Part shown: in pieces, positions 9,179 to 16,449 of the stretch
Numbering within the stretch: the stretch's first letter is position 1
Layout of the letters: each line of letters starts with the position of its first letter
NCBI GenBank assembly: GCA_025354865.1
Contig: JANXMB010000121.1
Location: forward strand, 1 to 41,302
Direction: 5' to 3'
DNA length: 41,302 nt
Source: Acetobacteraceae bacterium
GTDB lineage: Bacteria; Pseudomonadota; Alphaproteobacteria; Acetobacterales; Acetobacteraceae
Made by a program: the position numbers and the translations under genes
The notes under the pieces: generated by a model
Database searches by the model: none
What the model was told of the DNA's origin: nothing
The model's input: only the letters and a program-made list of their open reading frames with translations

Positions 9179-10054
9179 TCACGCCAACATGGCAGCGTAG
9201 TCGTAATCCGCCAGCACCTGCACCCGCCGCATGTAGCGGGGGATATCGCCGTAGTCGGGGATGGCATTGTGGGTGGTGCCGATATTGTCCCACATCAACA
9301 CATCGCCCTTGGTCCAGCGATGGGTATACAGATACTTGTCCTGATCCTGATGCTTATAGAAAAAGTCCAGCAGCGCCGCGCTTTCCGCAGGTTCCATCCC
9401 GTCGATATGGGTGACGTAACCGATGGTGCAGTACAGCACTTTCTCCCCGACGATCGGATGGGTGTAGGCGATCGGGTGGGAGACCGGGGGCTTGCGCTTG
9501 CGCTGCGCCTCGGTCAGCGGGGGGCGCGTGTTGCCGGGCCGGGCACGCATTTCCTCCCAGAATTTGTTGAAGTCGTGGGTGGCGGTGCGACCCTCGATCT
9601 TGGTTGCGATTTCGGCCGGCAGATCGGCGTAGGCGGCGCGCATGTTGCGAAATTCGGTATTGCCGACCGGCACGCCATCGCGCTGCGGCACGTCCTGGGC
9701 ATGCAGGATCGTGCTCAAGGCAATGCGCTGGCTGTACGACATATCCGTGTGCCAGCCTTGACCCGCATCCCCCAGGCCGATGGGTTTCCCGTCTTTGCGG
9801 ATATTGGACAGGATCATGACCTCGGGGTGGTTGGGCTCGTGGAACATGTTGGCGACATTGATCTCCAACCCGCCGAAGCCGTTGCCGAAGCGGGCGAAGG
9901 CATCGACATCCAGCGTCTGGCGCGGGAAGCACAGCACCCCGTGTTCGCCGAGCGCGCGGAGGATGGTGCGGTTGTCGGCAGCCGAGAGGGGGTTTTGCAA
10001 GTCGATGCCCTCGATCCGGGCGCCGAGAATGTGACCGCTGGGGATGATCTGCAT
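9179..10054 (-). CDS. TauD/TfdA family Fe(II)/2-oxoglutarate dioxygenase (paralog 1)
   Basis: A 291-residue member of the taurine / 2,4-D dioxygenase family. These enzymes use Fe(II), oxygen and 2-oxoglutarate to hydroxylate a substrate, often with loss of sulfite or another leaving group. The iron triad is visible: His102 and Asp104 in GWHTDMS and His262 in TTHNAIPD. A basic residue for 2-oxoglutarate lies in IPRYMRRVQV. The ATG at 10054 has GGAG seven bases upstream. It is divergent from the EamA transporter gene (89 bases between starts), which hints at a transport and catabolism pair. The substrate is unknown. Confidence 0.9.
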   Translation of the reverse strand: MQIIPSGHILGARIEGIDLQNPLSAADNRTILRALGEHGVLCFPRQTLDVDAFARFGNGFGGLEINVANMFHEPNHPEVMILSNIRKDGKPIGLGDAGQGWHTDMSYSQRIALSTILHAQDVPQRDGVPVGNTEFRNMRAAYADLPAEIATKIEGRTATHDFNKFWEEMRARPGNTRPPLTEAQRKRKPPVSHPIAYTHPIVGEKVLYCTIGYVTHIDGMEPAESAALLDFFYKHQDQDKYLYTHRWTKGDVLMWDNIGTTHNAIPDYGDIPRYMRRVQVLADYDYAAMLA

Positions 10055-10143
10055 GGATTTGCTCCGAAACGCTACTGACCGGTAGTTTATCGCGCGGGCC
10101 GGGGATTGCCGCAATCCGGTCGCTGGCCTACGCCCCTCCCCGC

Positions 10144-11055
10144 ATGGCAAACGAATCCTCTCCGCGCGCACGTCTCTGGCTCGGTGCATTCTACGGCGCG
10201 GCAGCCGCCACGATCTGGGGCGGCCAGTTGGCGATGTCGCGGGCTGGTGCCGGGGCGGGGCTGGACGGTTTCGACGTGGCGGCGTTGCGCGGTGGCATCG
10301 CCGGTATCGCCATGTTGCCCTGGTTGCTGTCGCGCAAACGCTACGGGCGCGGCCCCGGCCTTTGCCCCTGGCCGCGTGTCCTCACCCTGGCTGCCGTGGC
10401 CGGCCCACTATTCATGATCGCCAGCATGGCCGGGTTCCACTACGCCCCGCTGCCGCACGGCGCGGTGTTGCAGCCGTCGATGATGGTGCTGACGTCCATG
10501 TTCCTCTCGGCCCTGCTGCTGGGGGAAGCGCTGCAACCCCGACGCCTGCTGGGCGCCGGCGCGATCGTCTGCGGCCTGGCCCTGACGGCCGGGCCGGCGT
10601 TGTTGCAGGGGGATCGCCTGACCCCGATCGGCGATGCGCTGTTCCTGTTGGCGGGGGCGCAGTTCGCGCTGTATTCGGTGCTGTCCCGCCGTTGGAATGT
10701 GCCGCCGATGCAGGCGACCGGGGCGGTCACAGTGGTGGCCGGCGCGTTCTTTCTGCCGCCGTATTTGTGGTTCCACGGCCTGGACAACCTGCTGGCGTTG
10801 CCCCTGTCGATGGCGATCGCCCAAATCCTGGTGCAAGGCCTGCTGACGGGAATCGTGTCGCTGATCGCGTTCGGCCGGGCGATCCAGATTTTGGGCGCCG
10901 GGCGGGCCACCCTGTTTCCCGCACTGGTGCCCGGCGCCGCGATCCTGCTCGGTATCCCGTTGGTGGGGGAGTGGCCGACCCATCTGCAACTCGGCGGGCT
11001 TGCGGTCGTCACCGCCGGCCTGGTCTTTTCCCTGAGCGGGGGCCGGCGCGCCTGA
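10144..11055 (+). CDS. EamA/DMT superfamily transporter
   Basis: A 303-residue inner-membrane protein with ten predicted helices in two five-helix repeats, the standard layout of drug/metabolite (RhaT/EamA) transporters. The first repeat begins GAFYGAAAATIWGG, the second around GDALFLLAGAQFALYSVLSRR, and it closes with the helix GGLAVVTAGLVFSL. Such proteins export or import small metabolites. It lies between two dioxygenase genes, one divergent and one 130 bases downstream on the same strand. Confidence 0.9.
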   Translation: MANESSPRARLWLGAFYGAAAATIWGGQLAMSRAGAGAGLDGFDVAALRGGIAGIAMLPWLLSRKRYGRGPGLCPWPRVLTLAAVAGPLFMIASMAGFHYAPLPHGAVLQPSMMVLTSMFLSALLLGEALQPRRLLGAGAIVCGLALTAGPALLQGDRLTPIGDALFLLAGAQFALYSVLSRRWNVPPMQATGAVTVVAGAFFLPPYLWFHGLDNLLALPLSMAIAQILVQGLLTGIVSLIAFGRAIQILGAGRATLFPALVPGAAILLGIPLVGEWPTHLQLGGLAVVTAGLVFSLSGGRRA

Positions 11056-11059
11056 GGGG

Positions 11060-11080
11060 TTGGCGCGCCTAAAGCGCCAA
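11060..11080 (+). terminator. Hairpin after the EamA transporter gene
   Basis: TTGGCGC and GCGCCAA pair as a seven-base stem with a seven-base loop, starting five bases after the stop. There is no T tract, so termination is possible but not certain. Confidence 0.35.
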
Positions 11081-11185
11081 GGTTGCCGGCATGGTCCACC
11101 CGGTGTCTTATGCCCCTCGCCAGCCCGACGCCTATGCCGAACAGATCGGTGCGGTACTGCCCGAAAGAACGGAGGGGACCTAACC

Positions 11186-12070
11186 ATGGCCATCGCGATC
11201 CGACAATTGCATCCGCATTTCATGGGCGAGATCGGGAATATCGACCTGCGCCAACCGCTCGATTCCGACACCGTGAAAGCGCTCAGCGACGCGATCGACA
11301 AATATGCGGTCCTGGTGTTCCACGATCAGTTCATCGACGATGCCCAGCAGCAAGCGTTCAGCCGCAATTTCGGGGAGCTGGAAACGACCGTCCGCGCCTA
11401 TCGGAAGGATTTCGTGCCGCGGCTGGATGTGCATATGGCCGACATCTCCAACCTCGATGAGAACAATCGGGTGCTGCCCGCCAACGATCGCCGGCGGTTG
11501 AATGCGCTCGGCAACCGGCTTTGGCACTCCGATTCCAGCTTCAAGCGCATCCCCGCCCGCTTCTCGCTGCTGTCCGCTCGGGTCATCCCAAGCTGGGGCG
11601 GCGAAACGCAGTTCGCCGACATGCGCGCCGCCTGGGACGCGTTGCCGGATCGGATGAAAGCCCGCATCGAGGGCATGGTATGCGAGCACACCCAGATTTT
11701 TTCGCGCGGCAAGATCGGCTTCACCGACTGGGCGGAGGAAGAGCGTGCCAAAATGGCCCCGGTGCCGCAGCTTATGGTGCGCACGCATCCCGGTTCGGGG
11801 CGCAAATCGATCTACCTGTCGTCCCACGCCGGGCGTATTCGCGGCATGGAGGAACCGGAAGCGCGGATGCTGCTGCTCGATCTTTCGGAATTCGCGACCC
11901 AGCCGCAGTTTGTCTACAGCCATACCTGGAAGGCCGGGGACCTGACGATGTGGGACAACCGCTGCACCATGCACCGCGCCCGCGAATACGATGAGGCGGA
12001 GGTACGGGACCTGCATCGCACCACAGTATCCGACGGCGTGCCGACCGTGGCGGAAGAACTGGCGGCGTAA
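11186..12070 (+). CDS. TauD/TfdA family Fe(II)/2-oxoglutarate dioxygenase (paralog 2)
   Basis: A 294-residue dioxygenase closer in appearance to the TfdA branch, with LWHSDSSF giving iron ligands His114 and Asp116, TMHRAREYD giving His263, and a following DLHRTTV segment with the basic residue for 2-oxoglutarate. The N-terminal AVLVFHDQF strand and FGELETT helix are usual for the family. GGAGGGG at 11171 and the ATG at 11186 fix the start. The reading frame extends upstream but has no coding character there. It is only distantly similar to the other two paralogs in the window, so recent duplication is unlikely. Confidence 0.92.
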   Translation: MAIAIRQLHPHFMGEIGNIDLRQPLDSDTVKALSDAIDKYAVLVFHDQFIDDAQQQAFSRNFGELETTVRAYRKDFVPRLDVHMADISNLDENNRVLPANDRRRLNALGNRLWHSDSSFKRIPARFSLLSARVIPSWGGETQFADMRAAWDALPDRMKARIEGMVCEHTQIFSRGKIGFTDWAEEERAKMAPVPQLMVRTHPGSGRKSIYLSSHAGRIRGMEEPEARMLLLDLSEFATQPQFVYSHTWKAGDLTMWDNRCTMHRAREYDEAEVRDLHRTTVSDGVPTVAEELAA

Positions 12071-12079
12071 CGGATTAGC

Positions 12080-12107
12080 CCCGCCTGTCGCGCCACGGAC
12101 AGGCGGG
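12080..12107. terminator. Bidirectional hairpin between convergent genes
   Basis: A perfect ten-pair stem CCCGCCTGTC/GACAGGCGGG with an eight-base loop lies between the stop at 12070 (+) and the stop at 12114 (-). There is no T tract. Confidence 0.55.
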
Positions 12108-12113
12108 CCGGTC

Positions 12114-13280
12114 CTACGCTGCCACCGGCTGCCGCTTCGCGACGTAGTGCCAGGCGACGACGACCATTGCGATCAAGACCGGCGGTAACACTGTCAGATT
12201 GAGCGCGGTCCAACCGGCCACTGCCTCGATTGCGCCGGAGGTCAGGGCCGTGCCGGCGACGCTGCCGAAGACGATGAAGTCGTGCGTGGCCTGCACGCGC
12301 ACCCGCTCCTGCGGCGCATAGGCGGTGGTCAGCATCGTGGTGCCGCCCACGAACATGAAGTTCCAGCCAAGCCCGAGCAGCGCGAGGGAGATCATGAAGA
12401 CGCCCCAGAGCGGCGGGAAATAGAGATTGATCCCAACGCAGGCGAGGGTGATCGTCGAGCCGATGCCGATGATCTGGTGCACCCCGAATTTCTGGATCAG
12501 CCGTCCGGTGAAAAACCCCGGCGCGAACATCGAAACCGAATGCGATCGGATCACATCCGCCGTCGCCGCCACCCCAAATCCGCACATGACCATTTGCAAC
12601 GGCGTCGATACCATCAGCAGATTCATCGATGCATAACCGGCCAGCGACGCGCAGACCGCCGCCACGAAATTCGGCCGGGCGAGGATGGCTCGGAACGGAA
12701 TATGGACGGTGACGCGGGGCGGAGCCGGCGGCAGTGCGGTGAAATAGAGCAAGATTCCCGAAAGGATCGGCAGCACCGGCAAATACAGATAAGTGGCGAG
12801 GAAAATGTGCTCCGGGATCAGATCGTGGGTGCGCTTGACCATCTCCGGCCCCACGATCGCCGCCAGCACGCCCCCCGCCAACACCAGAGAAATCGCGCGG
12901 GCTTTCGAATCCTGGTCTGCGACCTCGGCCGCTGCGAAGCGCAAATGCTGGCCGATGCCATGCCCCAGGCCGGCCGGGATTGCGCCGAGGCAATAGAGCG
13001 GGAAGTTGCCGGTATAGACCCCCAGGGCAAAAATCAGGCTGCCGCAGAACGACACCGAACACCCCAGCCAGAACCCGGCCTTCCGCCCATGGCGGGAGAA
13101 CATGTGGCTCGCGATGACCGAAGCGCACATGACGGCGATCATCTGGATTGCCATCGGCAGCGTGTTCAGAGCCGAACCGGAGAGTTTGAACCCGACCAGG
13201 GATGCCATGATGGTCTGACCCGACATGATGGCATTGGTCAGCGCCTGACAGGAGAACAGCAACCAAACATTCTTATTCAT
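12114..13280 (-). CDS. MFS transporter
   Basis: A 388-residue protein with about twelve hydrophobic helices. The loop between helices 2 and 3 reads SHMFSRHGRKAGFWLG, a version of the major facilitator signature GxxxDrxGrr in which the acidic residue is lost. It shares features with uncharacterised MFS proteins that lie beside catabolic genes. The ATG at 13280 is preferred; an in-frame TTG at 13313 is closer to an AGGGA sequence but is a poor start. The substrate is unknown. Confidence 0.88.
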   Translation of the reverse strand: MNKNVWLLFSCQALTNAIMSGQTIMASLVGFKLSGSALNTLPMAIQMIAVMCASVIASHMFSRHGRKAGFWLGCSVSFCGSLIFALGVYTGNFPLYCLGAIPAGLGHGIGQHLRFAAAEVADQDSKARAISLVLAGGVLAAIVGPEMVKRTHDLIPEHIFLATYLYLPVLPILSGILLYFTALPPAPPRVTVHIPFRAILARPNFVAAVCASLAGYASMNLLMVSTPLQMVMCGFGVAATADVIRSHSVSMFAPGFFTGRLIQKFGVHQIIGIGSTITLACVGINLYFPPLWGVFMISLALLGLGWNFMFVGGTTMLTTAYAPQERVRVQATHDFIVFGSVAGTALTSGAIEAVAGWTALNLTVLPPVLIAMVVVAWHYVAKRQPVAA

Positions 13281-13420
13281 CGTTAGGACGTATCCCTGGA
13301 CTGCGACCCGCAAAGTTTAAGGCGCGGTGCGGGGCGAAGGCAAACGCGGCGCGCCCGCAACTGCTCGGACGCCGCCTTCTGTCCCTTGTAGATCGTGCGC
13401 CCGTTGCTGCGGTGGCGTGG

Positions 13421-14371
13421 TCAAAAATGGCTCCAACCGCCTTTGTCGAACGCCAGCGCCTCCCCCCGCTGGCCTTCGACCACGACGCTCGGAGGGCCGG
13501 CATGGCAGCGGCCGATGCGGGCGACGGGAATGCCGGAGGCAGCGGCTGCGGCGTGCAGTGCGGGTTCGTGCGCCGGGGGGACGGCCAGCAAAAGCTCGTA
13601 ATCGTCGCCGCCGGTCAGCCTTGTTTGCAGCCATTCCGATCCGGCGCGCCGAGCCGCTTCGGACATCGGCACCGAGGCGGCCTCGATGGTGGCGGCGACA
13701 TTGCTTGCTCGGCACAAATGGCCGAGATCCTGCACCAACCCGTCCGAGATATCCATGCCGGCGGATGCAATGCCGCCGATTGCGAACCCCACGCGCGGTT
13801 GCGGCAAGCGGTAGCGGTCCAGCAAAAACCCCGATCCGTCGGCCAATTTCCCCAACGCGACCTGAAGCCCGAGCGCCCCGTCGCCGATGGTGCCGGTGAC
13901 CCAGATGCCGTCGCCGGCGGAGGCGCCAAAGCGATGCACCGACAGCCCCGGCGTTACGGTTCCGAGGATTGTTAGCGAGAGCGACATCGGCCCCGGCGTG
14001 GACGTCGTGTCGCCCCCCAACAAGGTGCATCCGAACGCTGCCTGATCCTGTGCGAGCCCCGATGCGAACCCGGCGAACCAAGCGTCCGGCGTGCCGCGCG
14101 GGGCGGAGACCGTCATCAGATAGCCCAAAGGCGTCGCTCCCTTGGCCGCGAGGTCCGACAGGTTCACCCGCAACAATTTCCGGCCGACCTGGTCTGGCGG
14201 GTCGTCGGCGAAAAAATGCACCCCGGCCACCATCGCATCGACCGTCAGCACCAATTGCTTGCCCGGTGGCGGGGTCAGCAAGGCGGCGTCGTCCCGCAGG
14301 TCGAGCGATCCCGGCCCGGCGAGGGGGCGGAAATGCCGCGCAATCAGGGAGAATTCGGGGGGGAGGGTCAT
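13421..14371 (-). CDS. thiL: Thiamine-monophosphate kinase ThiL
   Basis: A 316-residue kinase of the ThiL/PurM/SelD/HypE ATP-binding fold that phosphorylates thiamine monophosphate to the diphosphate, the last step of cofactor synthesis. Visible motifs are LRDDAALL (Mg/ATP), VLTVDAMVAGVHF, VNLSDLAAKGATPLG, LLGGDTTSTPGP, GMDISDGLVQDLGHL and LTGGDDYELLLAVPP, all in family order and at normal length. The ATG at 14371 has AGGTGG five bases upstream. Alphaproteobacterial thiL often follows nusB or ribH. Here it instead stands between the Sox-like operon and an MFS gene. Confidence 0.95.
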   Translation of the reverse strand: MTLPPEFSLIARHFRPLAGPGSLDLRDDAALLTPPPGKQLVLTVDAMVAGVHFFADDPPDQVGRKLLRVNLSDLAAKGATPLGYLMTVSAPRGTPDAWFAGFASGLAQDQAAFGCTLLGGDTTSTPGPMSLSLTILGTVTPGLSVHRFGASAGDGIWVTGTIGDGALGLQVALGKLADGSGFLLDRYRLPQPRVGFAIGGIASAGMDISDGLVQDLGHLCRASNVAATIEAASVPMSEAARRAGSEWLQTRLTGGDDYELLLAVPPAHEPALHAAAAASGIPVARIGRCHAGPPSVVVEGQRGEALAFDKGGWSHF

Positions 14372-14412
14372 GGCAGCCACCTATACGGTATTCCGCTCCC
14401 CGGACGCAGGCC

Positions 14413-14468
14413 GACGGAGCGGGGCCAGAAAAAATGGGGCCAAAAAAACGGGGCCAGACGGAGCGGGA
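14413..14468. repeat. Short tandem GGGGCCA(n) repeats between soxA and thiL
   Basis: Three imperfect units starting GGGGCCA at 14421, 14436 and 14450 carry A-runs of decreasing length, and are flanked by direct repeats GACGGAGCGGG (14413 and 14457). On the minus strand, the coding sense of both neighbours, the A-runs become T-runs of six or seven. The stretch may be a leftover of slippage, or may help end transcription after soxA. Confidence 0.5.
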
Positions 14469-14522
14469 GCCAACGATAATCCGGCCCCGCGCGATTGGCC
14501 AATCCGGGAACATCGGCCCGAA

Positions 14523-15269
14523 CTACGGGCGGACAGCGGGGGTTTCCACCTTCAGCCCCTTGGCCCGCACCGCAAGATACAGTGCCAGCGCGGCCATCTC
14601 CGGCGAATCCGGCGGGAAGGGTTCGGCGCGCACGCCGACCATGCAATTGCGCAGCCGCCGGTTCAGCGAACCCATCGCCTGCCACTCCAATCGGTATTCC
14701 GGGTAGCCGTTCGGATGCCCCTGCGGAATGACCGCACCGGCAAGCTTCATCCCCGCGCGATCGTCGTGGCATTGCGCGCAGGAGAGATTGAGCTGCCCCA
14801 TCCGGGTCTCGAACAGCCGGCGCCCGGCGGCGACGAAGGGATTGTCGGCATCGACGTTCAACGGCATGCCGCGCGATTGCAGCCCGACATAGGCGGCCAG
14901 CCCCAACGCCGCGTCGCTTTCTGGCGGCAGCGCCTCGGCCTGTTGGCGGTCGGTGCGGCATTCGCCGATGCGCCGGTCCAAGGTCATCGGGCGGTTGGTC
15001 GCTTTGTCGATGAGGGGATACCGAGCAGCGACGCCGCGCATGGAAACGGTGGCATCGCCGTGGCAGGACGCGCAGGATTTGCCGAGCGGGCCGGCCGGTT
15101 GGGACCATTGTGCCTCCCCCTCCCGCACCCACAAAAAGCCTGGATTCCCGCCATCGTCGTCCTGCATCGCTCGGGTTTCCGCGCTGGCGTCGTCGTAGCC
15201 GGATCGCAGGTCCACCGGGGGGCCGGCTGCGATCGAGCATAGCAATAGCAGGGGCAGCAGACGCTTCAC
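14523..15269 (-). CDS. soxA: SoxA-like diheme c-type cytochrome
   Basis: A 248-residue periplasmic cytochrome. It has a Sec signal (KRLLPLLLLCSIAAG), two heme c sites (CASCH at 66-70 and CAQCH at 164-168) and Cys209 in RRLRNCMVGVRAEP, which matches the cysteine that ligates heme and forms the persulfide in SoxA. In the Sox system, SoxAX joins a sulfur substrate to the SoxY cysteine. It starts at a GTG that overlaps the soxZ stop by four bases (GTGA), preceded by GGAGG. It is last in the operon, and no soxB or soxCD follows. It is somewhat shorter than typical SoxA. Confidence 0.88.
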   Translation of the reverse strand: MKRLLPLLLLCSIAAGPPVDLRSGYDDASAETRAMQDDDGGNPGFLWVREGEAQWSQPAGPLGKSCASCHGDATVSMRGVAARYPLIDKATNRPMTLDRRIGECRTDRQQAEALPPESDAALGLAAYVGLQSRGMPLNVDADNPFVAAGRRLFETRMGQLNLSCAQCHDDRAGMKLAGAVIPQGHPNGYPEYRLEWQAMGSLNRRLRNCMVGVRAEPFPPDSPEMAALALYLAVRAKGLKVETPAVRP

Positions 15270-15586
15270 ACGGCCTCCACCGCAGCGGTTTCGGTTTGCA
15301 CGACGCCATGATCGTCGGTGAACATGATCGACAGCGTGCCGCTGCGTTCGATCTGGGCCGAGAATACCAGAAACGGGTTGGCGGCGATGGCAGGGAACAG
15401 GTCCATGCCGAACACTTCCTCGGTGTCGAAGGTGCAGACCAGCCGGCGGACGATGTCGCGCGGGATCGCCAACCCCATGGCGTCGCGGCGTTGCCCGCTT
15501 TCCATCGGGTGGGAGATCAGCAACTTGACGTCGAACGGTTCGCCTTTGCGGACCTGTTTGGGAACGTTCAGTAATACCCGGACCAT
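15266..15586 (-). CDS. soxZ: SoxZ-like sulfur carrier subunit
   Basis: A 106-residue immunoglobulin-fold protein matching SoxZ in length and pattern: an opening VRVLLNVPKQVRKGEPFDVK, the LISHPMESGQR turn and the TFDTEEVFGMDLFPAIAANP core, ending with the MFTDDHG strand. SoxZ has no signal peptide and is normally exported bound to SoxY. The ATG at 15586 follows the soxY stop by eight bases with GAGG upstream. It should pair with the neighbouring SoxY-like protein to form the carrier. Confidence 0.92.
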   Translation of the reverse strand: MVRVLLNVPKQVRKGEPFDVKLLISHPMESGQRRDAMGLAIPRDIVRRLVCTFDTEEVFGMDLFPAIAANPFLVFSAQIERSGTLSIMFTDDHGVVQTETAAVEAV

Positions 15587-15594
15587 GGCGCGCC

Positions 15595-16044
15595 TCAATC
15601 GATGCAGGCAGCAAGGGTGACCAGCAGCTCGACGCTATCCTGCCAGAACGTCCCGTCCCGCATGCGGGCGATGGCGACGACGGTCTGCGAGGTTGCCAGC
15701 CGAATGCGCGTTTGGATGCGCGGCACCCCGGCGCGCGGCCCGAATGTCGCATGCAGCACTTCCGGCAGCGGATTGGCCTCGGCGAAAATGTGCAACGAAT
15801 GCACGGCGCCGATCGGGGCGTCGACCGACACGGTCATGGCGACCGTATTGCCGTTTTCCACCAGCACCGGCAGATCGAGCTTGACCCGCCCCTCCGACAC
15901 TGTGGCATCGCCGATGAGCCGGCGGATCAGCACGGCGACCTGGACCGGGGAGGCGGCGGCGATTGCGGGCAGCAAGGTGCCGGCGGCGGCGATCAGCAGG
16001 AAGCGGCGGCCGACACAGGCACCACGAGGCGGCAGTCCCGTCAC
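15595..16044 (-). CDS. SoxY-related carrier protein with AACID C-terminal arm
   Basis: A 149-residue protein with an N-terminal signal segment (GRRFLLIAAAGTLLPAIAAAS) and a SoxY-type core. Classical SoxY ends in GGCGG, where the cysteine carries the sulfur substrate on a swinging arm. This protein ends VTLAACID, with Cys147 third from the end. From memory this matches a recognised group named SoxY-related AACIE arm proteins. The arm still holds one cysteine, so covalent carriage is plausible, but without the flexible glycines. It starts at GTG 16044, overlapping the soxX stop by four bases (GTGA). The chemistry is not established for this group. Confidence 0.85.
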   Translation of the reverse strand: MTGLPPRGACVGRRFLLIAAAGTLLPAIAAASPVQVAVLIRRLIGDATVSEGRVKLDLPVLVENGNTVAMTVSVDAPIGAVHSLHIFAEANPLPEVLHATFGPRAGVPRIQTRIRLATSQTVVAIARMRDGTFWQDSVELLVTLAACID

Positions 16045-16445
16045 GGTGCGCGCAACGTCACGAGGAAGGCAACGACATCGTCGATCTGTTGCGGGGTCAG
16101 AACCGGCTTCCCCGCCCATTGTTTGCCCACACGATGCAATCCGGCAGTCGCGGCATAGGACGGCATGATGCTATCCGGGTCGGGCGCGATAAGGCGCTGG
16201 CGTAATGCGGCCTCGGTCAATCGGGACCCGGCCCCGGCCAGCGACGGGGCCAGATTGCCTTGCAGGTGCGGATCGGGAAACGGGCCGGTGTGGCAAAGCA
16301 GGCAGGCGCTCAGTTGCCGGTTTGCGATGATCGCCCGGCCGTTGGAGGCGTCTCCGGCCGCCATGGTCAGCAGCGCGACCAAGGCGAGGCCGCCTCGCAA
16401 TATTCCCGGCGCGAGTTCGCCTCGCGACACCGCTCGGACCGGCAT
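16041..16445 (-). CDS. soxX: SoxX-like monoheme c-type cytochrome
   Basis: A 134-residue class I cytochrome c with a hydrophobic export signal (about 13-30), a heme site CLLCH at 48-52 and a likely distal ligand Met94 in DSIMPSY. The block LAPSLAGAGSRLTEAALRQR between them is typical of SoxX. It would pair with SoxA and pass electrons from carrier conjugation to the cytochrome c pool. The ATG at 16445 lies four bases after the stop of the flavoprotein gene. An internal GTG is an alternative start that would keep the signal. Confidence 0.9.
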   Translation of the reverse strand: MPVRAVSRGELAPGILRGGLALVALLTMAAGDASNGRAIIANRQLSACLLCHTGPFPDPHLQGNLAPSLAGAGSRLTEAALRQRLIAPDPDSIMPSYAATAGLHRVGKQWAGKPVLTPQQIDDVVAFLVTLRAP

Positions 16446-16449
16446 CGCG

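Noticed and set aside
15595-16044. Possibility that the missing GGCGG arm of the SoxY-like protein is caused by a frameshift
   Set aside because: The frame ends cleanly and the next gene starts eight bases later with a good ribosome-binding site. No GGCGG is encoded near the end in another frame. The AACID ending also matches a known variant type.
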